NCBI GenBank assembly: GCA_905215935.1
Contig: CAJMRY010000006.1
Coordinates: forward strand, 31,366 to 95,365
DNA from: an uncultured bacterium
GTDB lineage: Bacteria > Bacillota > Clostridia > TANB77 > CAG-508
Length of the DNA: 64,000 nucleotides
Direction: 5' to 3'
How positions within the stretch are numbered: position 1 is the first letter of the stretch; each line of letters begins with the position of its first letter. A program made the translations under genes and the position numbers. Shown one piece after another: positions 39,894 through 49,062 of this stretch. The notes under the pieces were generated by a model. That model had not been told where the DNA came from and did no database searches. It saw only the letters and a program-made list of their open reading frames with translations.

Positions 39894-39960
39894 AAAAATA
39901 TCAATAAATTTGAGAAAATATCTCAAAAATGTTGATATTTTTTTGATTTTAGCATATAAT
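39894..39960 (+). promoter_or_regulatory. Nested hairpin overlapping a promoter
   Basis: Outer arms aaaaatatcaa (39894-39904) and ttgatattttt (39932-39942) enclose inner arms tttgaga and tctcaaa. The right outer arm contains TTGATA (39932-39937), which with TATAAT (39955-39960) forms a promoter with 17-base spacing for the AAA15 gene. It may end upstream transcripts and also act as an operator. The rest of the gap 39664-39985 shows only a short aaagtg/cacttt repeat at about 39845-39865. Confidence 0.6.
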
Positions 39961-39985
39961 ATATAAAGTAAAGGAGGATTTTAAC

Positions 39986-41194
39986 ATGTTAATAAGATTT
40001 AGTTTTAAAAATTTCAAATCATTTAAAGACGAAAATTGTTTAGATATGGAAGCAACAGTATTAAAAGAACATGAGTATAATGTTGCTAAAATAGATAATG
40101 GTGAATATTTAAAAGTATCTGCAATTTATGGTGCTAATGCTAGTGGAAAAACTAATGTATTACAAGCTTTTGATTATATGAAAAATAGAATATTAATAAG
40201 CGATGATTCTAAAAAAAGTTCTCCAATAGATGAAGAAAATATATATAGTTTTATGATAAATGAAGAACCAATTGCTTTAGAAGTAGAAATACTAGCAAAA
40301 AATAATAAAATATATAAATATGGTTTTGAATTAATAAAAGATAATATAATTTCAGAATGGCTATATGAAAAAAGAGTTAACAAATTTTATTCTATATTTG
40401 AAAGAGAAAATAATAATGTAACAATGAAAACAAATAAAATAGCTAGTTTGTTAAATATATATGAAAAGACATTATTTTTGAATATATATAGTAAAATAGA
40501 TAAAGATAACGAAGACTTTGCAAATGTTTATTATTGGTTTATGAATAGCAATTATTTAGATTTAGGAAATCCTGATTTTGATAGAATCATTGATAAAAGG
40601 GTTTCATTTAAAATATTAACTGATAAAAATTATAAAAGGGAATTATTAAAATTTATAAAATCATTTGATGCTGGAATAGAAGATATAAATACTATACCAG
40701 ATTCTGTAGAAGCAGTAAAAAACAATAATGTAATTGTAGATATTAAGGTTACTCATAAAAGAGAAAATGGAGAAGAAAAGGCATTGCCATTTTACCTAGA
40801 ATCTAATGGCACTAGAAAAATGTTTTACTTATTTGATTTTTTTATGGATGCATTAAAAAATGGAATGGTGTTATTTATTGATGAATTAGACACAAAATTA
40901 CATCCATTATTAACAAGATATATTATTAATCTATTTCATAATAGTGATACGAATAAAGGAAATGGTCAGTTAATATATTCAACACATGATACAGTAAATT
41001 TGAATAAAGAAACTTTTAGAAGAGATGAAATTTGGTTTGCAGAAAAAGATAAGGATGGAATTTCTACAATATATTCTTTGGCTGATTACAAAATTAATGA
41101 TGTAAAGGTTAGAAATGATGCAACTTACAATAAAGATTATTTATCTGGAAGATATGGTGCTATTCCAGTATTAGAGAATTTTGTAAAATTTTAA
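39986..41194 (+). CDS. AAA15-family ATPase (COG1106/RloA-like)
   Basis: Starts LIRFSFKNFKSFKDE, the ABC-type N-lobe, with Walker A YGANASGKTNVLQAF near residue 52. It then has the signature-like LESNGTRKMFYLFDF, Walker B VLFIDELDTKLHP and the histidine loop IYSTHDT. 402 residues. Related ATPases act in abortive-infection and OLD-like systems, often with an RloB partner, which is not present here. ATG follows AAAGGAGGATTTTAAC. Confidence 0.85.
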   Translation: MLIRFSFKNFKSFKDENCLDMEATVLKEHEYNVAKIDNGEYLKVSAIYGANASGKTNVLQAFDYMKNRILISDDSKKSSPIDEENIYSFMINEEPIALEVEILAKNNKIYKYGFELIKDNIISEWLYEKRVNKFYSIFERENNNVTMKTNKIASLLNIYEKTLFLNIYSKIDKDNEDFANVYYWFMNSNYLDLGNPDFDRIIDKRVSFKILTDKNYKRELLKFIKSFDAGIEDINTIPDSVEAVKNNNVIVDIKVTHKRENGEEKALPFYLESNGTRKMFYLFDFFMDALKNGMVLFIDELDTKLHPLLTRYIINLFHNSDTNKGNGQLIYSTHDTVNLNKETFRRDEIWFAEKDKDGISTIYSLADYKINDVKVRNDATYNKDYLSGRYGAIPVLENFVKF

Positions 41195-41201
41195 TAAAGT
41201 A

Positions 41202-41253
41202 TTGACTTTTGTTCATAGCCATGGTACAATTAAATTGCCATCAAAAAGTGGCA
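41202..41253 (+). promoter_or_regulatory. Promoter and inverted-repeat operator of the toxin-antitoxin pair
   Basis: TTGACT (41202-41207) and TACAAT (41225-41230) have 17-base spacing. tgcca (41236-41240) and tggca (41249-41253) form an inverted repeat just after the -10 box, a likely site for autorepression by the antitoxin. Confidence 0.7.
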
Positions 41254-41278
41254 CATAAATATAAGGAGATGGCATATA

Positions 41279-41635
41279 ATGAATACAATAGGAGGTCAAA
41301 TTCAAAGTCAGAATTTACTGAAAATTAAAAAAATTGTAGATAATGATAATAATGGAGATAAATTTGTTATTGTCAGAACGAAGAAAAATGTAGAGTTTAT
41401 GAGAGAGTATAGCCTAAATAATAATGATATTAAAGATATCATTAGAGAACTCTCAGTAGATGATTGCTTTGCAGGTCCAGAAAAAGACAGAGATCCACAA
41501 TATGAAGGTTGGATATTTAAATTTAGCCCTTTATTTGAAGGAACTAAGTTGTATATTAAAATTAGAGTAGAGAGTACAGAAAAGTCAGTTTGTTTGTCAG
41601 TACATGAATTTGGTAAATATGATGAGGTGAGTTAA
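41279..41635 (+). CDS. MqsR-like toxin
   Basis: 118 residues resembling the RelE-fold MqsR mRNA interferases: LKIKKIVDN at the start, DIIRELSVDDCFAGPEKDRD in the region where MqsR has LSESDFYKS, then LYIKIRV and VCLSVHEFG as the last strands. It is followed with one base between by an antitoxin with zinc and HTH domains, which supports the call. ATG after ATAAGGAGATGGCATATA. Catalytic residues not verified. Confidence 0.72.
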   Translation: MNTIGGQIQSQNLLKIKKIVDNDNNGDKFVIVRTKKNVEFMREYSLNNNDIKDIIRELSVDDCFAGPEKDRDPQYEGWIFKFSPLFEGTKLYIKIRVESTEKSVCLSVHEFGKYDEVS

Positions 41636-41636
41636 A

Positions 41637-42653
41637 ATGAGAGTATATTGTCCATATTGTAAAAAAGAAGTAGAGTATAAAGTTGAAAGAAGAGATTTAA
41701 AGGAATTTAGAGGAATAGAAATAAATACCTATGAAAATGTAGCTGTATGTAAAGAATGCCATCAAGATTTATATGTAAATGAAATTGAAGAAAAGAATAA
41801 TGAAAGAATATATGAGCTATATAGAGAAAAAGCAAATATAATCAAACCACAAGATATTATAGATTTAAGAGAAAAGTACGATATATCACAAAGAGAACTA
41901 ACTGCTATTCTTGGATTTGGAAAAATGACTATTAATAGATATGAAAGAGGTGGAGTACCAACAAAATCTCAAAGTGATTATATAAAGCTATTAATAGATA
42001 ATGGTGATAAATTTATAGAAAAAGTAAAAGAAGCATATAAGAATGGAAGTATTAATGATAAGACTTATGAAAAGATAGTATCTGCAGACTTAAATATTAA
42101 TATTAGTGAAGAAGAAGTTCAAAATAATATAAGAAGATATTTAAAATCTGTATTAGATCGAAGACCTGACATTTATAATGGATATAAAGCTTTAGATATA
42201 GAGAAGATAGAAAATATTATTTCTTATATTGCTAGTAGAGTAAAGAACTTAACTATTACAAGCTTAAATAAATATCTGTGGTATATAGATATGTTATCTT
42301 TTAATCAAAGAAGTGTAGCGATTACTGGATTAACATATCAAAATCAAAAATTTGGTCCAACAATTATTTATAAAAAATATGATGAAATATCATTACTGAA
42401 TGCTAAATATATAAGAGAAGATATTGAAACTGAGAATGGTAATACAACAAAAATTATAAGTAATGGAAATTATAGTTTAGACAAAATAAGTGATACTGAA
42501 AAAGAAATAATTGATACAATAATAAAAATACTAAAGAATAAAACTGTGACAGATATATCTGAAATGTCACATAGAGAGGATGGATGGAAAAAAACTAAAA
42601 GATTTGAACAAATATCTTTTGATTATGCTATGAATTTAAAAATGAATAAATAG
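41637..42653 (+). CDS. MqsA-like antitoxin with Panacea/SocA (DUF4065) domain
   Basis: The N-terminus carries two C-x2-C pairs (CPYCKKEVEYKV and CKECHQDL) as in MqsA zinc domains. Next is an Xre-type helix-turn-helix (LREKYDISQRELTAILGFGKMTINRYERG, about residues 78-105). The C-terminal half (LNKYLWYIDMLSFNQRSVAITGLTYQNQKFGP) is the Panacea/DUF4065 domain of chaperone-like antitoxins. 338 residues. It is expected to neutralise the toxin before it and to bind the operator at 41236. Confidence 0.85.
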   Translation: MRVYCPYCKKEVEYKVERRDLKEFRGIEINTYENVAVCKECHQDLYVNEIEEKNNERIYELYREKANIIKPQDIIDLREKYDISQRELTAILGFGKMTINRYERGGVPTKSQSDYIKLLIDNGDKFIEKVKEAYKNGSINDKTYEKIVSADLNINISEEEVQNNIRRYLKSVLDRRPDIYNGYKALDIEKIENIISYIASRVKNLTITSLNKYLWYIDMLSFNQRSVAITGLTYQNQKFGPTIIYKKYDEISLLNAKYIREDIETENGNTTKIISNGNYSLDKISDTEKEIIDTIIKILKNKTVTDISEMSHREDGWKKTKRFEQISFDYAMNLKMNK

Positions 42654-42718
42654 ATATAAAGCAAAATATTTTAGTTTTTACTAGAGTATTTTGTTTTTTT
42701 ATAAGGAAGGAGGACAAG

Positions 42719-43077
42719 ATGTACCAAATTGTAAGTACTTTGAATGGATTCATAAGAGAAGAAATGATACCAAATCCATTTGAATTTATATCTGATAATG
42801 AAGTTGTTGCAATATTATTTTTGCTTTATTTGGTGGAAAAATATTATATAAAATAGCTTTTTCTATGTGTGGTATTTTTCATAGTAGAAGGGGAAATAAA
42901 GTTTTAGGAAGCATTGGATATATGTTTTTTTATTACATAAATGTACAAGTACTCATAAAACTCAGTCAATGGTTTGAAAATACAAATTTAATTTTCTCGA
43001 TATATATTATATTTGTAATGGCAATGTTTATTGTATTGAATAAAATAAAAAGTGGAATAAGACAAAATATAATATAA
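42719..43077 (+). pseudogene. Small membrane protein broken by a -1 frameshift
   Basis: ATG 42719 follows AAGGAAGGAGGACAAG. The first frame reads MYQIVSTLNGFIREEM through NEVVAILF and stops at 42856. A second frame continues ALFGGKILYKIAFS ... to the TAA at 43077, with two hydrophobic segments. The two join at the T-run tattttt near 42818-42826 by a one-base change in the minus direction. The joined product would have about 118 residues. No CGG is involved. It may be a real mutation, a sequence error or a slippery site. Confidence 0.55.
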
Positions 43078-43161
43078 AATACAATAATATTACATAATTC
43101 TACAAAGTTTTTATTTTAAATATAATATTAAATGTATGAACTTATAGGAGGAAATGAAGAA

Positions 43162-46100
43162 ATGCTTAATTATAACACATTAAATTGGGAAAATTTTAAA
43201 TATAAAAATTCGCAAAATTTAAATAAGGCGTTTGAAGCATTATCATATTATTTGTTTTGTTATGAGTTTGATAAAAAATATGGTATACATAGATATTTTA
43301 ATCAAGCAGGGATTGAAACAGATCCTATTATTCAAAATGATGAAATTATAGGATTTCAAGCTAAATATTATGATGATACTATAAGATTATCTCAAAAAAA
43401 AGAGGAAATAAAATTAGCAATAAAGACCACTAAAGAAAAATATAAGGGAATATCAAAAATTATTTTTTATATGAATAAAGAATTTTCACAGAGCAGAGAT
43501 CCTAAGAAAAGTAAACCAGAATACTTAAAAGAAATAGAAAAATTTGCTGGAGAACTTTTTGTTAAAGTTGAATGGAGAATGAAAAGCAATTTTGAAAAAA
43601 TGCTTATGGAAGAAGAACTAAATTATCAATTTAATTTATTTTTTAATCCAGAATCACCAGAAAAATATATTGATGTTTCAAAAATTAAAAAGCAAAAATT
43701 TGTAATAAAAGATAATTTGAGAATTAAAAGAAAGCTAAATAAAATAGGAAATGAAAATATATTTAATGAAGAAGAAATAGAAGAAATATTAAATAAAGAT
43801 AATAAAATAGTACTATTAAGTGATGCGGGAAATGGTAAAACAGAAGAATGTAAATATATAGTAAATAAGTTAAACACAAATAAAGAGAATTTTGCTTTTT
43901 ATAGCAAATTAAAAATTTATCGTGGAGAAAGCATAGAACAATTAATACCGGAAGAATATAATGGAGCGAACAAAGAAAGTATAATATACGTATTAGATGG
44001 ATTTGATGAAATAGCTATAGAATATAGAAGAAAATTTATAATAAATATAGAATCATTTTGTAATAAGTATAAAAGTGCAAAAATGATACTAACATCGAGG
44101 AGTAATTTTTATAATTCAAAGAATAATAATCAAAGTGGAACTATAGAAGGTTTTAATGAATATTTTCTTGAAGGAGTAAAAAAGGAAAATATAAACAAAT
44201 TATTAGAAGAGAATAAAATTGAAATTGAAAAATTTTGGACAGAAATAGAAAGAAATGAATTGATGCATTTAGTATATAATCCGTTCTTCTTAATAAAAAT
44301 TATTGAAATATATACTGAAGATAATAAATTGCCAAATAAAGCAATAATTTTCGATTATATTATTAATAGAAGTTTAGAAGTTGATAAAAGTAAATTTAAG
44401 AATACCAATGATTTGGAAAATTTTGAAAAGAATACAAAACAGTTATTAGGAATAATAGCTGTAACAATGGAGTTTTTAGAAAGAAATTATCTTAAAGATG
44501 AAGAATATAGAAAAATAATAAGTAATGATAAAGAAAGAAAAATAGTTGAATATGCTTCGATTTGGAAGAAACAAGATAAAGAAACATGGAGCTTTATACA
44601 TAAGAATTTTGGTGAATATTTAGCAGCACAAAGTATAAAAAAATATTCTATAAATGATATAAAAGATATAATAACATATAATGATTATAAAATAAGAAAT
44701 TCATGGCTTAATGTACTTGTGTTTTTAATCAATTTTGGTAGAGAAGATATATTAGATTATATTATAGAAAAAATACCAGAATTTATTTTATATATTGAGA
44801 ATAGCAAATTAGATTTAAACTTTAAGAGAAAAATATTTGTAAAGATATTTGAAAAATATGAAAGTAAAAAAATATGGATTGACTATGATATAAGAGATAA
44901 ATTTAATTTGATTTCCGATGAATATGATATACTTTATCTAATTAACAAAATTGAAAAAAATGAACATTATACAATAACAACTAATGCTTTGATGTTATTA
45001 CAAACTGCTAAAGATTTATTTAGAAACAAAAATAGAGTGAGAAATGCTTTATTAGAAGTATGTCAATCAGATAAATATGTGAATTATAGTAAATCGATAG
45101 CAATTAGGATATTAGCAAATTTTAATTTATGTACTAGGGAAGAATTTAAGAATATCATTGAATTAAATAAAAAACACGAAGATAGTCAATTAAGAAGGTC
45201 ATATTATTTCTTTTTAAAAAAGCAGAATTTAGTAAGTAAGGATGTAGATATAGTTCTCGATAGATATTATCATTTAATCAGAGGACTAGGAGCGAGTAAC
45301 TGGGATGACGATGATGAGGAAGCATATAGTTTTGACGAACAATATGAATTTACAGAGTGTTTCAAGTATTTAAATACAAAAAATAGTATAAATAAAGTTT
45401 TAAAATTTTTTTATAAAGAAAAAATAAGAGATAGTGAACTTAATAAGGAAATTATGATTAACATATTTGATTCAATAATTAAAGTATATAGTGGAGAAGA
45501 TATGATAAGTAATTTTCTTAAATTATACTATATTTGTGAACAACACTATGATTATAAAATAATAAAAGATATAATAAATAGACTAAAAGATAATAAATTA
45601 TTACTAAACTTTTTCAAGGCATATATAAGTTCAAATAGCAAAAAAAGATTAAGAGAATATGAGTATATAATAGATGATGAATGCATGGAATATTTCTACA
45701 ATGAATATAAAAAAGGAAAATATAAAGATCAAATTGCTGAAGATATTTTAAGATTTTGCAGTAAACAACTTTCATCTTATGATAAACTAAAATCAGAATA
45801 TGAATCAAAAACTGAAAAAAAATTATTTGAGGACATACCAAGAAAGAAAATAGATTTTGATGCAGTCAAAAAAGCAAGTAAAAAAATATTTATAGATAAG
45901 ATGTTTGATAAAGACCAATTTATTATGTATGTTGAGGATTTTTTGAATTCTTTAAACAAAAAAGAAGTTACTATTAAAGAATTACATGAACTATATGATA
46001 TTTATGAATCTGACGAAAAATATTATGAACTATACTTTTTTATTTGCTCACAATTCAATAAAGATAAAAAAGTAAATATTAATAGCTTTGAAAAATGGGA

Positions 46101-47271
46101 TTGGAATTGGTTTATGTTTGTACATACATACGTAATGCTTTCAGATAAAGAAAGTGAATTGAAATTAACGGAGGCTCAAGAAGAAAAAATAAAAGAGTTA
46201 AGTAATAACTATCTTAAATTAGCTAAATTTAAAAATGCTATAAAATATACTAAATATGATAATTCGAATAGAAGTTGGACAACAAATCAATTATGTATAT
46301 GCTTATGGTATTATAAATATAGATTTAACTTTAAGTATCCAACTGATACACTATTAGATATGTTAGAATTCGAGTATTATATAAATGGAGAAAAAGTAGG
46401 AATAAATTATATAATACAAGAATTGGAACCTAAGTTAATAAGGCAGAGAATAGTTAAGAATATTCATGAACAAAATATACATATGGATGTATTTGAAAAC
46501 CATATTGAATATTGTATAAAAAATAATGTTAACAATTGTGAAAAAGATATTGCAAAATATTTTTGCAATAAAAAGTTACCATACGATGAAAGAGATAATG
46601 CGTATGAGTATTTAGTGCATGTTATTGGAATAAAAAAATGCATAGATAAATATTTCTATAATTTAGAGGAAGAATATCAAAACCATTTAGTTCCTAAAAT
46701 TATTGAGCTAGATAAAGATGTTATAGAAAATTGGCTAGTGCGAAAATTGAAAAATAGTAAAAAATTATCTAAAAAAATGTTTTATGCAAAATATTTAATA
46801 ATATCCCAAAAAGAGGCAGGCTTAATTTATTATCTAAATTGGATAGATAAAAATAACATGGCTTATGTAGATAAAACAACATATGAAGATATTAATGAAG
46901 CAGTTGCAAGAATAAAAGATGAAAAATTTACAAAATATTTATTTGAATTTCTAAAAATTACTTTTAGAAATAAATTTAAGGATAGAAGATTTAATGGAAT
47001 ATATAATAGTGCAAGAAAAGCTTTATTAGATATAGCCTCAATAAGCAATGAAAAATCAATAGAAATTAATAGTGAATTAAAAAAAATAATTAAGGAAAAT
47101 GATAATGAAGAGTATAAAAATATTGGATTTATGTATTATATAATAGAAGAAATTGAACAAAAAATATATATGAATGATGGAAATATATACAATATAGAAA
47201 CAATAATTAGCAAAGTATATGAATTAGAATTAAAGTATAAAAACAAAAATGTTAGTTGGCTAGAAATGTAG
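43162..47271 (+). CDS. NACHT NTPase with N-terminal restriction-like nuclease (bacterial NLR-type)
   Basis: 1369 residues. The N-terminus (FEALSYYLFCYEF, then GIETDPII and GFQAKYY near residue 64) fits a PD-(D/E)XK nuclease with E...D...QxK. The NACHT module shows VLLSDAGNGKTEE near residue 219, YVLDGFDEIA near 275 with the paired acids typical of NACHT, MILTSR, NPFFLIKI, and the winged-helix end FIHKNFGEYLAA. The long helical C-terminus is the probable sensor. ATG 43162 is chosen for TAGGAGGA nine bases before. Related proteins protect bacteria against phages; that role is inferred. Confidence 0.8.
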   Translation: MLNYNTLNWENFKYKNSQNLNKAFEALSYYLFCYEFDKKYGIHRYFNQAGIETDPIIQNDEIIGFQAKYYDDTIRLSQKKEEIKLAIKTTKEKYKGISKIIFYMNKEFSQSRDPKKSKPEYLKEIEKFAGELFVKVEWRMKSNFEKMLMEEELNYQFNLFFNPESPEKYIDVSKIKKQKFVIKDNLRIKRKLNKIGNENIFNEEEIEEILNKDNKIVLLSDAGNGKTEECKYIVNKLNTNKENFAFYSKLKIYRGESIEQLIPEEYNGANKESIIYVLDGFDEIAIEYRRKFIINIESFCNKYKSAKMILTSRSNFYNSKNNNQSGTIEGFNEYFLEGVKKENINKLLEENKIEIEKFWTEIERNELMHLVYNPFFLIKIIEIYTEDNKLPNKAIIFDYIINRSLEVDKSKFKNTNDLENFEKNTKQLLGIIAVTMEFLERNYLKDEEYRKIISNDKERKIVEYASIWKKQDKETWSFIHKNFGEYLAAQSIKKYSINDIKDIITYNDYKIRNSWLNVLVFLINFGREDILDYIIEKIPEFILYIENSKLDLNFKRKIFVKIFEKYESKKIWIDYDIRDKFNLISDEYDILYLINKIEKNEHYTITTNALMLLQTAKDLFRNKNRVRNALLEVCQSDKYVNYSKSIAIRILANFNLCTREEFKNIIELNKKHEDSQLRRSYYFFLKKQNLVSKDVDIVLDRYYHLIRGLGASNWDDDDEEAYSFDEQYEFTECFKYLNTKNSINKVLKFFYKEKIRDSELNKEIMINIFDSIIKVYSGEDMISNFLKLYYICEQHYDYKIIKDIINRLKDNKLLLNFFKAYISSNSKKRLREYEYIIDDECMEYFYNEYKKGKYKDQIAEDILRFCSKQLSSYDKLKSEYESKTEKKLFEDIPRKKIDFDAVKKASKKIFIDKMFDKDQFIMYVEDFLNSLNKKEVTIKELHELYDIYESDEKYYELYFFICSQFNKDKKVNINSFEKWDWNWFMFVHTYVMLSDKESELKLTEAQEEKIKELSNNYLKLAKFKNAIKYTKYDNSNRSWTTNQLCICLWYYKYRFNFKYPTDTLLDMLEFEYYINGEKVGINYIIQELEPKLIRQRIVKNIHEQNIHMDVFENHIEYCIKNNVNNCEKDIAKYFCNKKLPYDERDNAYEYLVHVIGIKKCIDKYFYNLEEEYQNHLVPKIIELDKDVIENWLVRKLKNSKKLSKKMFYAKYLIISQKEAGLIYYLNWIDKNNMAYVDKTTYEDINEAVARIKDEKFTKYLFEFLKITFRNKFKDRRFNGIYNSARKALLDIASISNEKSIEINSELKKIIKENDNEEYKNIGFMYYIIEEIEQKIYMNDGNIYNIETIISKVYELELKYKNKNVSWLEM

Positions 47272-47317
47272 TAGTAAGACAGCAATGAGAATTTTCTTAT
47301 TGCTGTCTAAAGTTTAT

Positions 47318-47611
47318 CTATTCTTCAAAACATCCACCAATCAACTGCACACCATCACAAAAGCCATTCCTATAATACTTCTCATTCCAATAGCAAAGAT
47401 AATCAGTAAAATTATTATCAAGCAAATCCAGTTGCTTTTGAACATATTTCCTATTCTGTTCAGGAACATTCTTCAAAATCCTCTCAGAAATTTCATCAAA
47501 ATAAACAAAATGCTTTCTATCCTCATCACAAGTCAAAGAACATAAATCATCTTCTCTAAACATTAACCAATCTTTTAAAATATCCTCATTAACTTCTCTA
47601 AAATTATTCAT
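47318..47611 (-). CDS. Small hypothetical protein (97 aa)
   Basis: Not recognised. ATG follows TTTGGAGGTTTTAGATT on the minus strand. It is an acidic, soluble protein beginning MNNFREVNEDILKDWLMFRE, with several Trp and Tyr and a pair of cysteines near the start (CSLTC). It lies convergent to the NACHT gene. Confidence 0.65.
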   Translation of the reverse strand: MNNFREVNEDILKDWLMFREDDLCSLTCDEDRKHFVYFDEISERILKNVPEQNRKYVQKQLDLLDNNFTDYLCYWNEKYYRNGFCDGVQLIGGCFEE

Positions 47612-47838
47612 AATCTAAAACCTCCAAAAATTAAAATTTTCTATTTTTAAAAATGCACCTACAAGAGCCAATCTTCTAAGAACAAACGTACCACACCCAT
47701 TGGGTAAAAATTGGGTAAAATATCCTCCAAAAATGCCCTAAAAAGACACAAATATTCTAAAAACTAAAACTCTTGTAAATACCGAAATACCAACAAAAAC
47801 TCTAGTTTTCACAAAGTAACAAAAAGCCGTCAAATGTC

Positions 47839-47855
47839 GCTCATAACCCGAAGGT
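47839..47855. other. Fragment identical to the anticodon arm of initiator tRNA (possible att scar)
   Basis: gctcataacccgaaggt equals, as I recall it, the anticodon loop and 3' stem of tRNA-fMet(CAT). The flanking bases do not fold into a tRNA, so only about 17 bases are shared, the size of an integrase crossover core. It lies in a gene-free stretch (47612-48052) at the right border of the defence island. Confidence 0.4.
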
Positions 47856-48052
47856 GGAAGTCTAAACTTCTTTAATAGAAAGTTGGAATACGCAACTTAT
47901 ACTTATTAATAAAAAATAGCATCATTTGTACCAACATATAATCAAAAAATATATCTGTTTTATTAAAAAAGTACTATAATTAAAAGAATAATAAAATAAC
48001 AAAAAACAAACTCAAAATAAAATTTACACAGTCTATAAAAAGGAGAAAAAAC

Positions 48053-48436
48053 ATGAAAGTACTAACAATAAAACAACCATGGGCAACTTTAATAATGCAA
48101 GGTTATAAAAGATTTGAATTTAGAAGTTGGCAAACAAAATATAGAGGACAACTTTTAATACATGCAGGAAAAAGTATAGATAAAGAAGCAATGAAAAGAT
48201 TAGAAAAATATATTCCAGAAGAAATGCCATTAGGCAGGATATTAGGAAAAGTAAATCTAAGAAATTGTATAAAAACAACTCCAGAATTCTTTGTAGAAAT
48301 ACAGAAGGAAAATAAAGATATTTACAGTAAAAGTATATTTAAAGAAGCGTTTGCTTGGCAAGTAGAAGTGATGGAAAATTTCAAAAATCCTATAGAAGTA
48401 AAAGGTATGCTAGGATTATGGAATTATGATGTTTAA
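48053..48436 (+). CDS. ASCH-domain protein
   Basis: Begins MKVLTIKQPWATLIMQGYKRFEFRSW, the ASCH pattern (S/T-I-x-x-P-[WY]...K-x-x-E-x-R). The strand GQLLIHAGKS and the end VKGMLGLWNYD also fit. 127 residues. ASCH proteins are thought to bind RNA or act on modified nucleosides (EOLA/YqfB-like). ATG follows AAAGGAGAAAAAAC. Confidence 0.88.
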   Translation: MKVLTIKQPWATLIMQGYKRFEFRSWQTKYRGQLLIHAGKSIDKEAMKRLEKYIPEEMPLGRILGKVNLRNCIKTTPEFFVEIQKENKDIYSKSIFKEAFAWQVEVMENFKNPIEVKGMLGLWNYDV

Positions 48437-48501
48437 TTCAAACAATAGTTAATAAATCAAAAAAATAACTACATAGAAAAATAATTAAAAAGAGGTAAAC
48501 C

Positions 48502-48978
48502 ATGTACACAAATTACTATAAAAACGAAAAAGTAACAATAAAAATAAAATCAACCGAAAACAGCATAACAGAAATAACATTTGTAAAAGGAAAAGAAGAC
48601 ATAGAAGATGAAACAACAGAAAATCCATTAATAAAACAATGTAAAAAACAATTAGATGACTACTTTAAAGGTAAGTTAAAGCAATTTAACATTAAATATG
48701 AATATAGTGGAACTCCATTTCAAGAAAAAGTATGGAAAGAATTACTAAACATAGAATATGGAACAACAATATCATACAAAGAACTAGCCCAAAGAATAGG
48801 CAGTCCAAAATCAGTAAGAGCAGTAGCAAATGCAGTAGGAAAAAATAAAATAGGAATTATAATTCCATGCCACAGAATAATAGGAAGTAACGGAACATTA
48901 ACAGGATATGCAGGTGGACTAGATAATAAAAAATATTTATTAGAGGTAGAAAATAGTCTTACATCTAAAGTTTTATAA
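48502..48978 (+). CDS. ogt: Methylated-DNA--protein-cysteine methyltransferase
   Basis: Suicide repair enzyme that removes alkyl groups from O6-alkylguanine. The active site IPCHRIIGSNG is near residue 118-128 with the acceptor cysteine; the helix-turn-helix RIGSPKSVRAVANAVGKN precedes it. 158 residues, normal. ATG follows AAGAGGTAAACC. Confidence 0.93.
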   Translation: MYTNYYKNEKVTIKIKSTENSITEITFVKGKEDIEDETTENPLIKQCKKQLDDYFKGKLKQFNIKYEYSGTPFQEKVWKELLNIEYGTTISYKELAQRIGSPKSVRAVANAVGKNKIGIIIPCHRIIGSNGTLTGYAGGLDNKKYLLEVENSLTSKVL

Positions 48979-49062
48979 CATATTTTACCAAGTTTGAATA
49001 AATCTAATAAAAGCTTCATAACCCAATAAAAATAACAACCAAAATCCTCAGAATCAAGCAAC

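Noticed and set aside
47640..47830. Tyrosine-integrase 3' remnant near the tRNA fragment
   Set aside because: The repeated gggtaaaa strings recall DNA beside phage integrases, but no integrase motif (R-H-R-Y) can be read in any frame.
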